Below are positions 27,647 through 36,496 of a DNA stretch of 64,000 nucleotides, in pieces. The stretch lies in assembly GCF_964246085.1 (NCBI RefSeq), contig NZ_CAXTPD010000002.1; one strand, 5' to 3'. The position numbers were made by a program, and so were the translations under genes. Source of the DNA: Brotaphodocola sp003480315 (GTDB lineage Bacteria > Bacillota > Clostridia > Lachnospirales > Lachnospiraceae). The notes below the pieces were generated by a model. The model was not told where the DNA came from and made no database searches. It saw only the letters and a list, made by a program, of their open reading frames with translations. Every line of letters begins with the position of its first letter. Position 1 is the first letter of the stretch.

Positions 27647-29644
27647 TCATCCATTCTGCTTTCCATATGGCTTAAATTCCCGTCCGGTACCCCGGTAGAA
27701 ACGGCTGAACAGCTCATAATACTCCAGACGGAGTACCTGAATACCCACGATCAGCCCCTCCATGCCGCACACAAACAGGTTGCCAAGCACTACTACCAGC
27801 CAGTTAGGCGTTCCCGCCTCAGCACCGGCCAGCATCAGCACCACTTCCATCATGGCCGCGTGGCTTACTGCGAAAGCTCCCACACGGACAAAGGAAAGCG
27901 TGTTGGAAAAATAGCTCAGGCATACTTCAAACAATTCAAACACACCCTGCACAAAGAACATGCCCTTTTCCTCCGGCATGATCTTCGCATGCTTCTCAGC
28001 CAGTGCCGTAAGCGGCTCCTTAAAGAAGATCACCAGAAGCGGGATTACAAACATAACCACTAAAACTGCGGTGGCCGGAAGCACATGACCGCTCATATAC
28101 AGGATAATGGTCACAGCCAGCGCACCGTAAAATACGATGCCTGCAATGCCGTTGGTATCAAAAAATGCTTTTTCTGTGTCATGGCTTCTCAGACTGTTGA
28201 TGACATTGAGCACCATAGTCATCAGAACGATTCCCATACCCATGGCGATCGCCACGATAAATACCGTATTCAGGTTTCCTACAAAAGGAAGATTTGTCAT
28301 GGCAGTCTTCGGGCGCAGCCACAGCGGCTTGATGATATTCTCAAAACCGAATACGCTGCCGAAGAGGAAGCCAAATATCGTGGAAAAGAAGCCGCAACAG
28401 GAAATAATGGCTGCCAGGTTCATCTTCTTTGCCCGGTATAGCAGGTAGCCGCCAAGCATCAGACACAGGCCCTGTCCCGCGTCACCAAACATGAAGCCGA
28501 ACAAAAACGAGTAGGTCAGGCCCAGAATGACGGTCGGATCGATTTCCTCATAGGATGGAAGCCCATACATGCGGATAAACATTTCAAAGGGCCTGAACAG
28601 CCCCGGATTCCTCAGCTTGGTCGGTGGTCTGCTGATAATATTGTCATGATCCTCCTCCACAAAGCAGAAGGTATCATGGTCTTCCTCCAGCTCCTTACGG
28701 AAGGCCTTTGCGTCTGTCTCACTCATCCAGCCGCAGAGGATGTAGAAGGTGTGATCCTTATCCTTTGTACAGGCCGCAAGCTTTCGCACATCAAAGTTTC
28801 CGGAGTAGGTCTCCAGCTTCCGGTATGCCGCCCGCAATTCCTCTGCGTGAGACTCCAGCGCGCTGCCGATTTTTTCATCCACATCCCGGATCTTTTCATA
28901 AAGCTCCGCAAGCTGATGTTCCAGCTCATGGGTGGCCTCCACCGGTGTTCCTTCATATTCATCCGGAAGGAAAAACCGTTCAAAATGCAGGGACGCGTAG
29001 ATTGCGTCAATCTTGTCGCTAAGCGGCTCCGGCACAAAGTACACCAGCCAGACGTAATCCGCATCCTCCTGACACTTATGAACCACCGTATCAATGGTAT
29101 CATACACATAATCCATAAACTTGTTGTAGTATTCATGGGTCATGCGGCCAAACCGGAATTTGATATACCTAAAATGCATGATATCCTTCAGGTCATAGTT
29201 CAGATCTGTGAAAGGAATCACCCGGTCCATGGATTCCTCAATGCCTTGCACCTGCGTTTCCAGCGCTTCCTTTTGGGTCCGGAGAGATTGGAGCTGCTCA
29301 TCCAGGCTGTGGACGGTGTTCACGGCATTCTCCACGGAAAGTCCGGTGAGTCCGGAATCCTGCGCCTGTATCACCTGATCATGTTCACGTCTTGCCGTCC
29401 CCGTATCCCTGCCATGGCCATCCACTGCTTTGTTTCCTTTGATCTCCTCCATCAGCGCCGCTGCCGTCTGCAGCTCCGCCTTATATGGATTGATTTCCAG
29501 ATACGGTCGCAGATTTGCCACCGTTTTCAGCTCCGACAGAGCGTTTTCCAGCTGGATCTCATACTTTGAGAGATACTGGTCCACCACCCGGTCAATATCA
29601 TCCTTCGGACCTGTGATACTTAAAAACTTCATTTTCTCTATCAC
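27647..29644 (-). CDS. V-type ATPase membrane stator subunit I (a-subunit)
   Basis: 665 residues starting at a GTG (29644) with AGGAGG 8 bases upstream. The N-terminal half (about 1-365) is a cytoplasmic arm with long coiled coils. The C-terminal half has seven or eight membrane helices. The essential Arg of the ion half-channels is probably the one in TLSFVRVGAFAVSHAAM. It ends with RLEYYELFSRFYRGTGREFKPY, conserved in the family. It links the peripheral stalks to the c-ring. Confidence 0.95.
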   Translation of the reverse strand: MIEKMKFLSITGPKDDIDRVVDQYLSKYEIQLENALSELKTVANLRPYLEINPYKAELQTAAALMEEIKGNKAVDGHGRDTGTARREHDQVIQAQDSGLTGLSVENAVNTVHSLDEQLQSLRTQKEALETQVQGIEESMDRVIPFTDLNYDLKDIMHFRYIKFRFGRMTHEYYNKFMDYVYDTIDTVVHKCQEDADYVWLVYFVPEPLSDKIDAIYASLHFERFFLPDEYEGTPVEATHELEHQLAELYEKIRDVDEKIGSALESHAEELRAAYRKLETYSGNFDVRKLAACTKDKDHTFYILCGWMSETDAKAFRKELEEDHDTFCFVEEDHDNIISRPPTKLRNPGLFRPFEMFIRMYGLPSYEEIDPTVILGLTYSFLFGFMFGDAGQGLCLMLGGYLLYRAKKMNLAAIISCCGFFSTIFGFLFGSVFGFENIIKPLWLRPKTAMTNLPFVGNLNTVFIVAIAMGMGIVLMTMVLNVINSLRSHDTEKAFFDTNGIAGIVFYGALAVTIILYMSGHVLPATAVLVVMFVIPLLVIFFKEPLTALAEKHAKIMPEEKGMFFVQGVFELFEVCLSYFSNTLSFVRVGAFAVSHAAMMEVVLMLAGAEAGTPNWLVVVLGNLFVCGMEGLIVGIQVLRLEYYELFSRFYRGTGREFKPYGKQNG

Positions 29645-29734
29645 GGGTAACTCCTCCTGTCTGCAGAGGTTCGCGCTTTCTCTGCGCAGCCTCTACCTTG
29701 GTTGCAATGCTCCCGCACTGCACAAACCTCCTGC

Positions 29735-30778
29735 TTACTGCTTTGACAGCAGTCCCATAATCTCCGCCGCCGGAAGTCCGTACCGGATTCCCTCCAGCGC
29801 CGTGATGATCTTTCGCATCTCCAGTTCTTTCCGGTACAGATACGAATCCAACACCGCCGGAGAATGCGGATAGCGGTGTCCTGTCTTTCCGTAAATCCGG
29901 TTTAACATCTGATTCGACAAAAGCTGAATGTCCGGCGTTCTTCCCGTCTGAAGCTCTTCCTGCCTGCCGTAAGGCGTTTCCTTTAATACCTCATAGAACT
30001 TTGCTTCGTCCTCTGCCTCCACCAGCTGCTTCACCTTGTCTGCCCGCAGCCGGTAATGAACCGGTATCAGCAGTGCATAGATTTCGGCCGGAGACAGCCG
30101 GTAAAAGTTTCGCGCCCGGCAGATCCACTGGATATTCAGCAGATCCAGGCGGCTTCCAAAGCAGGCATCCAGAATTTTTTGTTCTTCTTTGCTTAAAATC
30201 TTGCTCCGTAATTTCCAGAGTGACCGAAAATAGAACAGATCCAGCTTCAGCTCACAGTCAAACAGGCCAGGCTGGCCGTTCTCCTGCATCTGCTTCAGCA
30301 ATTCTCCATATACCGTCCCCTCCAGTGCTTCGGTAAACTCCGAAAAATTCTTTGCCCTGCAAAGCAGCTCCAGATTCAGGTCGGAATGCTTCTCAAAAAA
30401 ATCCTGAAACATGGACAAGTCCGGCTGGCCTTCCCTGCCTCCCAGCACATGCCGCAGGAGCTTTTTTATTACTTCCACTTCATAATGCTTAAAATAGAGA
30501 TCCAGGAACCGTCTCTGTTTCACGCCAGAAAAACGGTAAAGCCTGGTAAAATCACGGTATTCCGACTGCGTCAGGATCTGTTCCATGTACCCGCGGTGCA
30601 GCTTCGTATCATCCAGACCCTCAAAAACTTCTGCGTATGCCGGCTGCTCTTTCAGATAATCTGCCGCGCTCCGCACATCTTCCTGCTCCGCCAGCTCCTG
30701 AAACTGCTCCGGCTTCAGCAGGCGGCTCTCCATCGCCCGCACCTTTGTCGTAATCCCGCTGTAAGCCAAAAGCCCCAT
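29735..30778 (-). CDS. V-type ATPase subunit C (AC39/d-type)
   Basis: 347 residues, all-helical, with the family start LLAYSGITTKVRAMESRLL and the repeated three-fold pattern of short helices (FYRLSPAEIYALLIPVHYRL). It forms the socket that joins the central stalk to the c-ring. AAAGGAG upstream. Four bases separate it from the small stalk gene. The 90-base gap to subunit I holds no gene. Confidence 0.93.
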   Translation of the reverse strand: MGLLAYSGITTKVRAMESRLLKPEQFQELAEQEDVRSAADYLKEQPAYAEVFEGLDDTKLHRGYMEQILTQSEYRDFTRLYRFSGVKQRRFLDLYFKHYEVEVIKKLLRHVLGGREGQPDLSMFQDFFEKHSDLNLELLCRAKNFSEFTEALEGTVYGELLKQMQENGQPGLFDCELKLDLFYFRSLWKLRSKILSKEEQKILDACFGSRLDLLNIQWICRARNFYRLSPAEIYALLIPVHYRLRADKVKQLVEAEDEAKFYEVLKETPYGRQEELQTGRTPDIQLLSNQMLNRIYGKTGHRYPHSPAVLDSYLYRKELEMRKIITALEGIRYGLPAAEIMGLLSKQ

Positions 30779-30782
30779 ACGA

Positions 30783-31094
30783 TCACTCCTTTATCAGTTC
30801 CTGAAACAGCTTTTTTACATAAGCTTCATGGTGAAGCTCATAATTTTTTTCCATCTGCGCAAGCTGCTTTTCTGCTTCCGCCTTCTGCCCGGACAATTCC
30901 AGGTTCATCCTGGTTTCCATCTCCTGTCGGAGACTCTGCAGCTTCTTTTCTGTTTCTTCATCTGCTGTCTGGTCAAACCGCCGGGTCTTTTCTTCCATCT
31001 CGGCAGCAAAGGCTTTCTTGCGCGCAGCGGCATCATCCATGACCGCTACCGCAGATTGTTCAATCTCCGATATCCTCTTGATAACGGTATCCAT
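30783..31094 (-). CDS. V-type ATPase small peripheral-stalk subunit (G/H-like)
   Basis: 103 residues, an almost pure charged coiled coil (AAEMEEKTRRFDQTADEETEKKLQSLRQEMETRM). This, the length and its place as first gene of the operon mark it as the partner of subunit E in the stator stalk. AGGAGG is 7 bases before the ATG. Confidence 0.85.
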   Translation of the reverse strand: MDTVIKRISEIEQSAVAVMDDAAARKKAFAAEMEEKTRRFDQTADEETEKKLQSLRQEMETRMNLELSGQKAEAEKQLAQMEKNYELHHEAYVKKLFQELIKE

Positions 31095-31117
31095 CCTGAC
31101 CCTCCTATAAGAATAAA

Positions 31118-31145
31118 ATTATACAAAATATAGGCTTTCTACTAA
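31118..31145 (-). promoter_or_regulatory. Likely promoter of the V-ATPase operon
   Basis: Minus strand TATAAT (31118-31123) with a weak -35 TTAGTA (31140-31145) at 16 bases, 24 bases upstream of the first ATG. A TTGACT at about 31175-31180 lacks a well-placed -10. The rest of 31146-31278 is AT-rich and shows no gene. Confidence 0.5.
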
Positions 31146-31278
31146 CATCATACTCCTTTGTTAAAAAAATACCATAGTCAAAATGAAACAATAACCATTT
31201 TATAGCGATAGTTTTTAGGCATAATGACGAAATGACTTTTCAAACATATAGAAATTTTAAAAGCTTACTTTCAGACGC

Positions 31279-31332
31279 AAAAACGGATGGGGCAGAATTT
31301 TGCGCCTTTACGCATATTCTGTCCCATCCGTT
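31279..31332 (-). terminator. Terminator of the SH3 protein gene
   Basis: Long stem AACGGATGGG-CAGAAT / ATTCTG-CCCATCCGTT with one mismatch and a TTTTTG tail on the minus strand, 27 bases after the stop at 31359. Confidence 0.9.
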
Positions 31333-31358
31333 CTCGAAATTTTCTGCATCAGGTAATT

Positions 31359-32288
31359 TTATTCGGCAGTCAGATACTGGCTGGCCACATAGGCCTCCTT
31401 ACCATTATAAAGAATAACCGCCCAGTCACTGTCGTAGGCACGTACATACTCTACGGTAACACCTGCGTTCAACTGACCGATACGCTCAGAAGATGTACTC
31501 GGTTCCGGCCGCACATTCAGTACATCTGTGGTGCGGTAAACCGGACCGCTGCTTTCTGTCTCTTCCTGCGATGCCTCCGTAGCTTCCATGGTCTCCACAG
31601 CAGTAGGACCTTCCGTCTCTTTTGTTCTGCTTTCCGGCTTTGCAAGCTTCACCACCAGAAGCAGGAGCACAATACACAGCACCGGAACCAGCAGCTTCAA
31701 CAGGGTATATAAGGAAAAGGAGGAACTCTGGCTTCCGGAACGTTTCCGGCTTCGCGCCGCCTGGGAGCTGCCGGCGCGGCCCGGTCCGTAGCTTTTACCG
31801 GCACGTTTTGTGCTGCTGTCCACGCGGTTTGTGCGTATCGCTTCGCTGCTTCCCCGTCCGGCACCGGTACGGTTCTGGCTGCTGCCCTGTACTGCAGGCC
31901 TTGTAAGCGGCTTTCTTCCCTTTTTGGCATTGCGGTAATCATCCGCAAAGGTGTAAACCTCCTGAGAAAGCATATGATATGCCTGGTTCGCGCTGTAGGC
32001 GTTGGAATCCCCCTCATGGGCCGCCTTGTTGCCGATCATGCGGATCTTATGGTAATGCTCGCAGGTGGTTTTGGATATCCACCGGTTTTCATAAAGCACA
32101 TCGATCATGCCCTTTAGATCGCTTTCATCCATAATACCAGCCTGATCTGCCAGGTTCTTCACCATAAACTCCAGCGTCTGACGTGCTTTGACCATAGACG
32201 CATTATATTCTCTCTGAACAATCAGTCGTTCTGTATCCTTTACTCCCTGCTGGATCTTATCCCAGCTGCTGTTTCCATTCATTGCCAT
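31359..32288 (-). CDS. Membrane-anchored protein with DUF4145-like head and bacterial SH3 tail
   Basis: 309 residues, ATG at 32288 behind AAAGGAGG. Residues 1-115 are helical and resemble the HEPN-like DUF4145 domain (VKARQTLEFMVKNLADQAGI, RMIGNKAAHEG). A basic, Ser/Arg-rich linker follows, then one membrane helix (about 203-225, LLVPVLCIVLLLLVVKLA) and an extracytoplasmic SH3_3 domain (DVLNVRPEPSTSSERIGQLNAG, ending VASQYLTAE). The topology suggests a cytoplasmic sensor or scaffold linked to the cell wall. No neighbouring gene explains its job; it is monocistronic. Confidence 0.8.
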   Translation of the reverse strand: MAMNGNSSWDKIQQGVKDTERLIVQREYNASMVKARQTLEFMVKNLADQAGIMDESDLKGMIDVLYENRWISKTTCEHYHKIRMIGNKAAHEGDSNAYSANQAYHMLSQEVYTFADDYRNAKKGRKPLTRPAVQGSSQNRTGAGRGSSEAIRTNRVDSSTKRAGKSYGPGRAGSSQAARSRKRSGSQSSSFSLYTLLKLLVPVLCIVLLLLVVKLAKPESRTKETEGPTAVETMEATEASQEETESSGPVYRTTDVLNVRPEPSTSSERIGQLNAGVTVEYVRAYDSDWAVILYNGKEAYVASQYLTAE

Positions 32289-32428
32289 AAAGATCCTCCT
32301 TTGTACCCGGTTTTCTCCTACAATTATACTATATTCTCACGAATTGCGCACTCAAAAAAGCATCGTTTTTTCTATTGTAAGGAAACTGTAAGGTGATATC
32401 TGTTACTCTAGGCAAAATGGTATCCTTA

Positions 32429-32437
32429 TGCTATAAT
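32429..32437 (+). promoter_or_regulatory. Extended -10 promoter just before the exonuclease start
   Basis: TGC-TATAAT (extended -10, TATAAT at 32432-32437) lies only 9 bases before the ATG at 32447. The predicted start of transcription is about 32444, leaving a leader of about 3 bases. The -35 (TAGGCA at 32409-32414) is poor. Confidence 0.5.
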
Positions 32438-32446
32438 ATCTCCATT

Positions 32447-33475
32447 ATGAAAAACTACATTGTATTTGACTTAGAATGGAATCAGAGCGCAAACGGAAAA
32501 GAGCGGTCCATTCCGCATTTTCCTTTCGAAATTATTGAAATCGGCGCGGTAAAGCTGAATGAAGCCTTTCAGATGGTGGATGAATTTCATCGCCTGATCC
32601 GGCCTCAGGTGTACACCCAGATGCATCATGCTATCTCCGAAGTCACCCACATGGATATGAAGGAACTGCGAAACAGCGGAGAGCTTTTCCCGGATGCCGC
32701 AGCCGACTTCCTTTCCTGGTGCGGCGGGGATGCTGTATTTTGTACCTGGGGCAACATGGATCTCCTGGAATTACAGCGGAACATGGATTACTATCACATG
32801 GACAATCCCTTTCCGAAGCCGCTTTTTTATTATGATGTACAAAAGCTCTACGGCCTTTTCTGCCGTGAGAACGCAAGAATTTCCCTGGACTCTGCCGTGG
32901 AAGAGCAAAGTCTTCTGGAAAACCGGCCGTTTCACCGCGCCCTGGATGACGCTTACTACACCGGAAAACTTCTCACCATGCTTGGCCACGAGCCCGGCCC
33001 GGATACCATCCTGCCATTTCTGTCCGTAGACTACTACCGGCTTCCTTCCGATAAAAAAGAAGAAATCCGCATGACATTTCCCGGATATTCCAAATATGTT
33101 TCCCGGATCTTTGACACCAAGGAAGATGCCATGGAGGACAAAGGCGTTACCGAGATGATGTGCTACCGCTGCGGCCGTATGCTCCGCAAAAAGGTCCGCT
33201 GGTTCACGCCAAACCAGAAAACCTACTTTGCCCTGGCGTGCTGCCCGGAACATGGCTACCTGAAAGGAAAAATCCGCATGAAAAAAGTGGAAGAGGAATC
33301 CGTCTTCGTAGTCAAAACCCTGAAGCTGACCGATGAAGAAGGTGCTCAGAACATTATCCAGCGAAAAGAGGATGTTCGCAAAAAGCGCGCGGAACGCAAC
33401 CGCATGAAGCGCAGACAGAAGCAAGCGCAGAAAAAAGCAGTCAGCACCTCCAGATACACAAAAAAACTTCCGTGA
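32447..33475 (+). CDS. DEDDh-type 3'-5' exonuclease domain protein with Zn-ribbon-like C-terminus
   Basis: 342 residues from the ATG at 32447, where the family begins (NYIVFDLEWNQS). ExoI/II motifs: D7-E9 in FDLEWN, then D105 in TWGNMDLLEL; ExoIII HRALDDAYYT with the catalytic His-Asp. The C-terminal third has a metal-site pattern CYRCGRM...CCPEHGYLKGKI, then a very basic tail (KKRAERNRMKRRQKQAQKK), which suggests nucleic acid binding. No ribosome site precedes the ATG; an in-frame GTG at 32393 has AAGGA upstream. It should trim RNA or DNA 3' ends; the KapD/EXOIII-like subgroup is possible. Confidence 0.85.
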   Translation: MKNYIVFDLEWNQSANGKERSIPHFPFEIIEIGAVKLNEAFQMVDEFHRLIRPQVYTQMHHAISEVTHMDMKELRNSGELFPDAAADFLSWCGGDAVFCTWGNMDLLELQRNMDYYHMDNPFPKPLFYYDVQKLYGLFCRENARISLDSAVEEQSLLENRPFHRALDDAYYTGKLLTMLGHEPGPDTILPFLSVDYYRLPSDKKEEIRMTFPGYSKYVSRIFDTKEDAMEDKGVTEMMCYRCGRMLRKKVRWFTPNQKTYFALACCPEHGYLKGKIRMKKVEEESVFVVKTLKLTDEEGAQNIIQRKEDVRKKRAERNRMKRRQKQAQKKAVSTSRYTKKLP

Positions 33476-33504
33476 CCATTACTCATGATCACGGAAGTTT
33501 TTTT
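33461..33504. terminator. Bidirectional terminator shared by convergent genes
   Basis: CTTCCGTGA (33467-33475) pairs with TCACGGAAG (33489-33497), with an A-run before and a T-run after. The exonuclease stop TGA is the last triplet of the left arm, and the stop of the carboxypeptidase (33479-33481) is in the loop, so one hairpin ends both messages. Confidence 0.9.
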
Positions 33505-35128
33505 CGTCTAAAAATGATTTATGTCTCTTTGGCCGTTTCCGTTTGTTTGTCTGCTTCAAAGCCGAATCCGAACGCTTCTGCTGAAGCATCATGTCAAACT
33601 CAGACGTTGTCATACCAATGTCCTGCAGCCGCTGTCTGCGCCGCTCATACCGTTCTGAACGTTCTTCCTCTTCCCTCTTCTCAATCCGGTATTTCGCCGT
33701 AAGGAGTCCCGAACCAATGATAGCCGCCACCGCAGCAGCGCCCACAATAATCCAGAAAGCCGGCGGGATGTTTAAATGAATGCCTGGCCTGCGGGCTCCG
33801 GAAACCGGCTTCTTTTCCTCACTCCCGGAAGAAGCCAGCGGATCTGTCTCAGCCAGAGCCAGAGGATCCTGACTGAACGAAGATTCTTCCTCGATTCCTG
33901 CCTGAGAAACATCAGCTTCGTAATCCGTACTGCCTCCCTGCACAGAAGCATCAGCTCCGGATTCATTCAAAGCTGCGCCGCTTCTCGCAGCAGCCGCAGC
34001 TGTTTCCTCGTCTGCCACTTTATGAAGCAGATAGCTTGCGCCAATCTGACGATCATTGTACTGATAGAAAATACGGGCCACTGCCTCCGACGGTGCTGAC
34101 TCAGGCAGCTCGTAGCTGATGGCAGACTGGGCATCCGAGATATCCGCTGTTTTCGGCAGTGTCACATAGCAGTCCTTTTGCATATGCAGTACCGAAAGAT
34201 CTGCTGCCGGAAGTCCGGCTATGGTCATGTCATTGGGAACCGACGAATAGGTACTATCCGCATCTGCAATGTTTACAGACTGAAAATTCGCAAAACCAAA
34301 ATCCAGAAGTGCTTTTGTATCGGTATAATGTGTCTGATGGCCATTTAGGATCACAGCGATCAGCTTCATGCCGTTTTTCTCCGCACAGGTCACCAGAGTA
34401 TTGCCTGCCAGCATGGTATAACCGGTCTTTCCGCCAATCACGCCCGCATAATACTGGGGCGTATTCTTCTTTAACATCCGGTGCCCCGGATACACCCGAA
34501 AACCATCCGGATTGTGCCGTGTGGGCGGCAAATCATAGTAGAGACTGGAATCAATGGTGACAAAGGTCTCATTCTGAAAAGCTGCCTGAGCGATCAGGGC
34601 CATATCGTAAGCGGAAGTATAGTGCTGCGGATCATTCAGGCCGCTGGGATTGTTAAAATGACTCTCCTGACACCCAAGCTCCCTGGCCTTGGCATTCATC
34701 AGCACCGCAAAGTTCTGAATGGATCCTGCCGTGTGCTCCGCCAATGCATTGGCCACCTCATTTGCAGATTTTAACAGCATCGCATACAGGCAATCCCGGA
34801 CCGTCATTTGATCCCCTACATCCATACCTGCGCTGCTGCTTCCCTGCTCTACGCTGTAAATGGCATCGTGGGAAAAGGTCACCACATCATCCAGATTGCA
34901 GTGTTCAATGACGATCAGCGCCGTCAGGATCTTGGTGATGCTTGCCGGATAGTAAACCGCATGCAGATTCTTCCCGTAAATCACAGCGCCGGAACGGGCA
35001 TCCATCAAAACGGCGCCTTCTGCCTCCACCGACACATTAGACGGCCATTCCGGTGCCGCAAATGCCGGTGTGACCTGCGTGCCTGTGATCAGTATAATAC
35101 ACAAAAGCAGGCTCAGAATTCGTTTCAT
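33479..35128 (-). CDS. D-alanyl-D-alanine carboxypeptidase (penicillin-binding protein, S11)
   Basis: 549 residues. Signal peptide about 1-25 (cleaved after AFA), active-site S63-xx-K66 (SITK), S121-A-N123 and K234-T-G (GGKTGYT). It trims the terminal D-Ala from peptidoglycan stems, in the DacF/DacA group. Beyond the catalytic domain a long acidic, low-complexity stretch leads to one C-terminal membrane helix (about 459-483) and a cytoplasmic basic tail of about 65 residues, so the enzyme is anchored by a true transmembrane segment, not an amphipathic helix. Its start overlaps the upstream stop by 4 bases. Confidence 0.93.
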   Translation of the reverse strand: MKRILSLLLCIILITGTQVTPAFAAPEWPSNVSVEAEGAVLMDARSGAVIYGKNLHAVYYPASITKILTALIVIEHCNLDDVVTFSHDAIYSVEQGSSSAGMDVGDQMTVRDCLYAMLLKSANEVANALAEHTAGSIQNFAVLMNAKARELGCQESHFNNPSGLNDPQHYTSAYDMALIAQAAFQNETFVTIDSSLYYDLPPTRHNPDGFRVYPGHRMLKKNTPQYYAGVIGGKTGYTMLAGNTLVTCAEKNGMKLIAVILNGHQTHYTDTKALLDFGFANFQSVNIADADSTYSSVPNDMTIAGLPAADLSVLHMQKDCYVTLPKTADISDAQSAISYELPESAPSEAVARIFYQYNDRQIGASYLLHKVADEETAAAAARSGAALNESGADASVQGGSTDYEADVSQAGIEEESSFSQDPLALAETDPLASSGSEEKKPVSGARRPGIHLNIPPAFWIIVGAAAVAAIIGSGLLTAKYRIEKREEEERSERYERRRQRLQDIGMTTSEFDMMLQQKRSDSALKQTNKRKRPKRHKSFLDEKNFRDHE

Positions 35129-35826
35129 ATCTGTTTCTCCTGTTTTTTTCTATAATAATACAGGATAATGAAACAAATTGCAAATACTGTGAGAACCGAT
35201 ACACCGTAGGTCATGGCAATGCGCGCGGCCGTATCCATAAAAAACGGCTCCGGAACAATGTTGATCAGAAGATCCGTGTCCGGATTCAGCATCCATAAGT
35301 CGTTGTTAAAGAAGATATGATGGAACATGATAAAATATTGATTGAAATCCGTGGAAATAATGCCCGCCAGCACTGCCAGCACCGCAAAAAACAAAGCGGA
35401 TCCGATGCAGATCATCTTCGGCAGCACGCGTCGGATATCTGCTTTCAGAAGCAGAAGCAGGATCACACAGGCCACGATCAGTCCAATGCTGATCCGGCGC
35501 AGGGCAAGTCCGCCCAAAAACAGTCCACGCACATCTTCCATATGGGCTATTTCCCGGTCATTGAAGAATTCTCTCGGCTGTCCATCCACAATTGTCGGTA
35601 CATGAAGGTCTTCCCGGCTGCCCCGCAGATATGCCATCATCTCGTCGGTCACATCAAGCAAGTCATCCATTTCCATATGAACATCATTTAAAACACCGTA
35701 TTTCGCATATTCTTTTTCATAGTAACCGGGTGTCCAATAGGTTACAGCTTCGATGGAAGTGATGAGCAGAATGATCATCAGTGCGAAGCCGCACAGGATG
35801 CCCAGAACGTTGTGCAGAAGCTTCAT
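35125..35826 (-). CDS. TIGR01906 family (DUF1461) integral membrane protein
   Basis: 233 residues from the ATG at 35826. Four or five membrane helices (MKLLHNVLGILCGFALMIILL; ISIGLIVACVILLLLL; MICIGSALFFAVLAVLAGII; VSVLTVFAICFIILYYY) with an extracytoplasmic region holding YWTPGYYEKEYAKYG and FHHIFFNNDLWMLNPDTDLLINIVPEPFF, the hallmarks of the family. Function unknown. Coupled to the carboxypeptidase (ATGA overlap), so a role near the cell wall is an inference. Confidence 0.88.
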   Translation of the reverse strand: MKLLHNVLGILCGFALMIILLITSIEAVTYWTPGYYEKEYAKYGVLNDVHMEMDDLLDVTDEMMAYLRGSREDLHVPTIVDGQPREFFNDREIAHMEDVRGLFLGGLALRRISIGLIVACVILLLLLKADIRRVLPKMICIGSALFFAVLAVLAGIISTDFNQYFIMFHHIFFNNDLWMLNPDTDLLINIVPEPFFMDTAARIAMTYGVSVLTVFAICFIILYYYRKKQEKQI

Positions 35827-35926
35827 AAGCAAAAGATCCTTTCTGGAATTTACATGGCGCAAAGATTTATATAGCAAAAAACACCGACCCCACAGCTCTC
35901 CGTCTGCAAAATCAGTGCTTTCATAG

Positions 35927-35999
35927 TGCGCCTTCAGGGACTCGAACCCTGGACAAATAGATTAAGAGTCTACTGCTCTACCAACTGAGCTAAAGGCGC
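35927..35999 (-). tRNA. tRNA-Lys (anticodon CTT)
   Basis: Full cloverleaf on the minus strand: acceptor GCGCCTT/AAGGCGC, D-stem GCTC/GAGC, anticodon loop CTCTTAA (CTT), T-arm CAGGG-TTCGAGT-CCCTG, discriminator A. CCA is not encoded. Confidence 0.95.
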
Positions 36000-36054
36000 T
36001 TATTTAATTATTTCCGTTCCGCTTTTGTGTTGCTGTATCAGCGGCACGTTCATT

Positions 36055-36083
36055 ATTCTATCCTATGTCCCATCAAAAGTCAA
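36055..36083 (-). promoter_or_regulatory. tRNA-Lys promoter
   Basis: Minus strand TTGACT (36078-36083), a 17-base spacer and TAGAAT (36055-36060), about 55 bases ahead of the tRNA. Confidence 0.75.
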
Positions 36084-36133
36084 CACTTTTTTTGATTTTT
36101 TTGAAAAAATTTTTTTGATTGACTTTTGATGGG
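36069..36133. repeat. Perfect 15-bp inverted repeat around an A/T tract
   Basis: Arms CCCATCAAAAGTCAA (36069-36083) and TTGACTTTTGATGGG (36119-36133) enclose 35 bases of nearly pure A/T. The left arm contains the -35 box of the tRNA-Lys promoter. The whole follows the trxA stop by about 45 bases, so it may also end that message. Confidence 0.75.
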
Positions 36134-36176
36134 CCGCAAAGCCTTATTTTATGCGGTTTTGCGTGAATTTCAGCTG

Positions 36177-36482
36177 CTACCTGATCAGGGCTTCCAGCTC
36201 TGCCTTACTCTGAACACCGATCCGTTTTTCCACTGCTTCTCCGTTCTTAAACAGGATCAGAGTCGGAATAGACATAACCTTGTATGCGCGGGCAAGCTCC
36301 GGTGCAAAGTCTACATTCAGCTTTCCAACGGTCACTTCGTCCTGCTCATTTGCCAGCGCCTCAACAGCCGGAGCCATCATCTTGCACGGACCGCACCAGT
36401 CTGCGTAGAAATCTACCAGTACCGGCTTTTCGGATTTTAATACTTCAGCTTCAAAATTCTCAGATGTAAATTTCTTTTCCAT
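36177..36482 (-). CDS. trxA: Thioredoxin
   Basis: 101 residues, normal for the family. Active site DFYADWCGPCKMMAP with C30 and C33, cis-Pro in VMSIPTLILFKNGE. It reduces protein disulfides in the cytosol. AAAGGAG 8 bases upstream overlaps the stop of the small Cys-containing gene before it. A short CCGCATAAA/TTTGCGG hairpin and the 15-bp inverted repeat follow the stop. Confidence 0.97.
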   Translation of the reverse strand: MEKKFTSENFEAEVLKSEKPVLVDFYADWCGPCKMMAPAVEALANEQDEVTVGKLNVDFAPELARAYKVMSIPTLILFKNGEAVEKRIGVQSKAELEALIR

Positions 36483-36496
36483 AGTTATGATCTCCT

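Noticed and set aside
28646..29569. Long open frame (about 307 codons) on the plus strand inside V-ATPase subunit I
   Set aside because: It is fully antisense to a well-conserved gene, has no ribosome site, and no protein family is recognisable.
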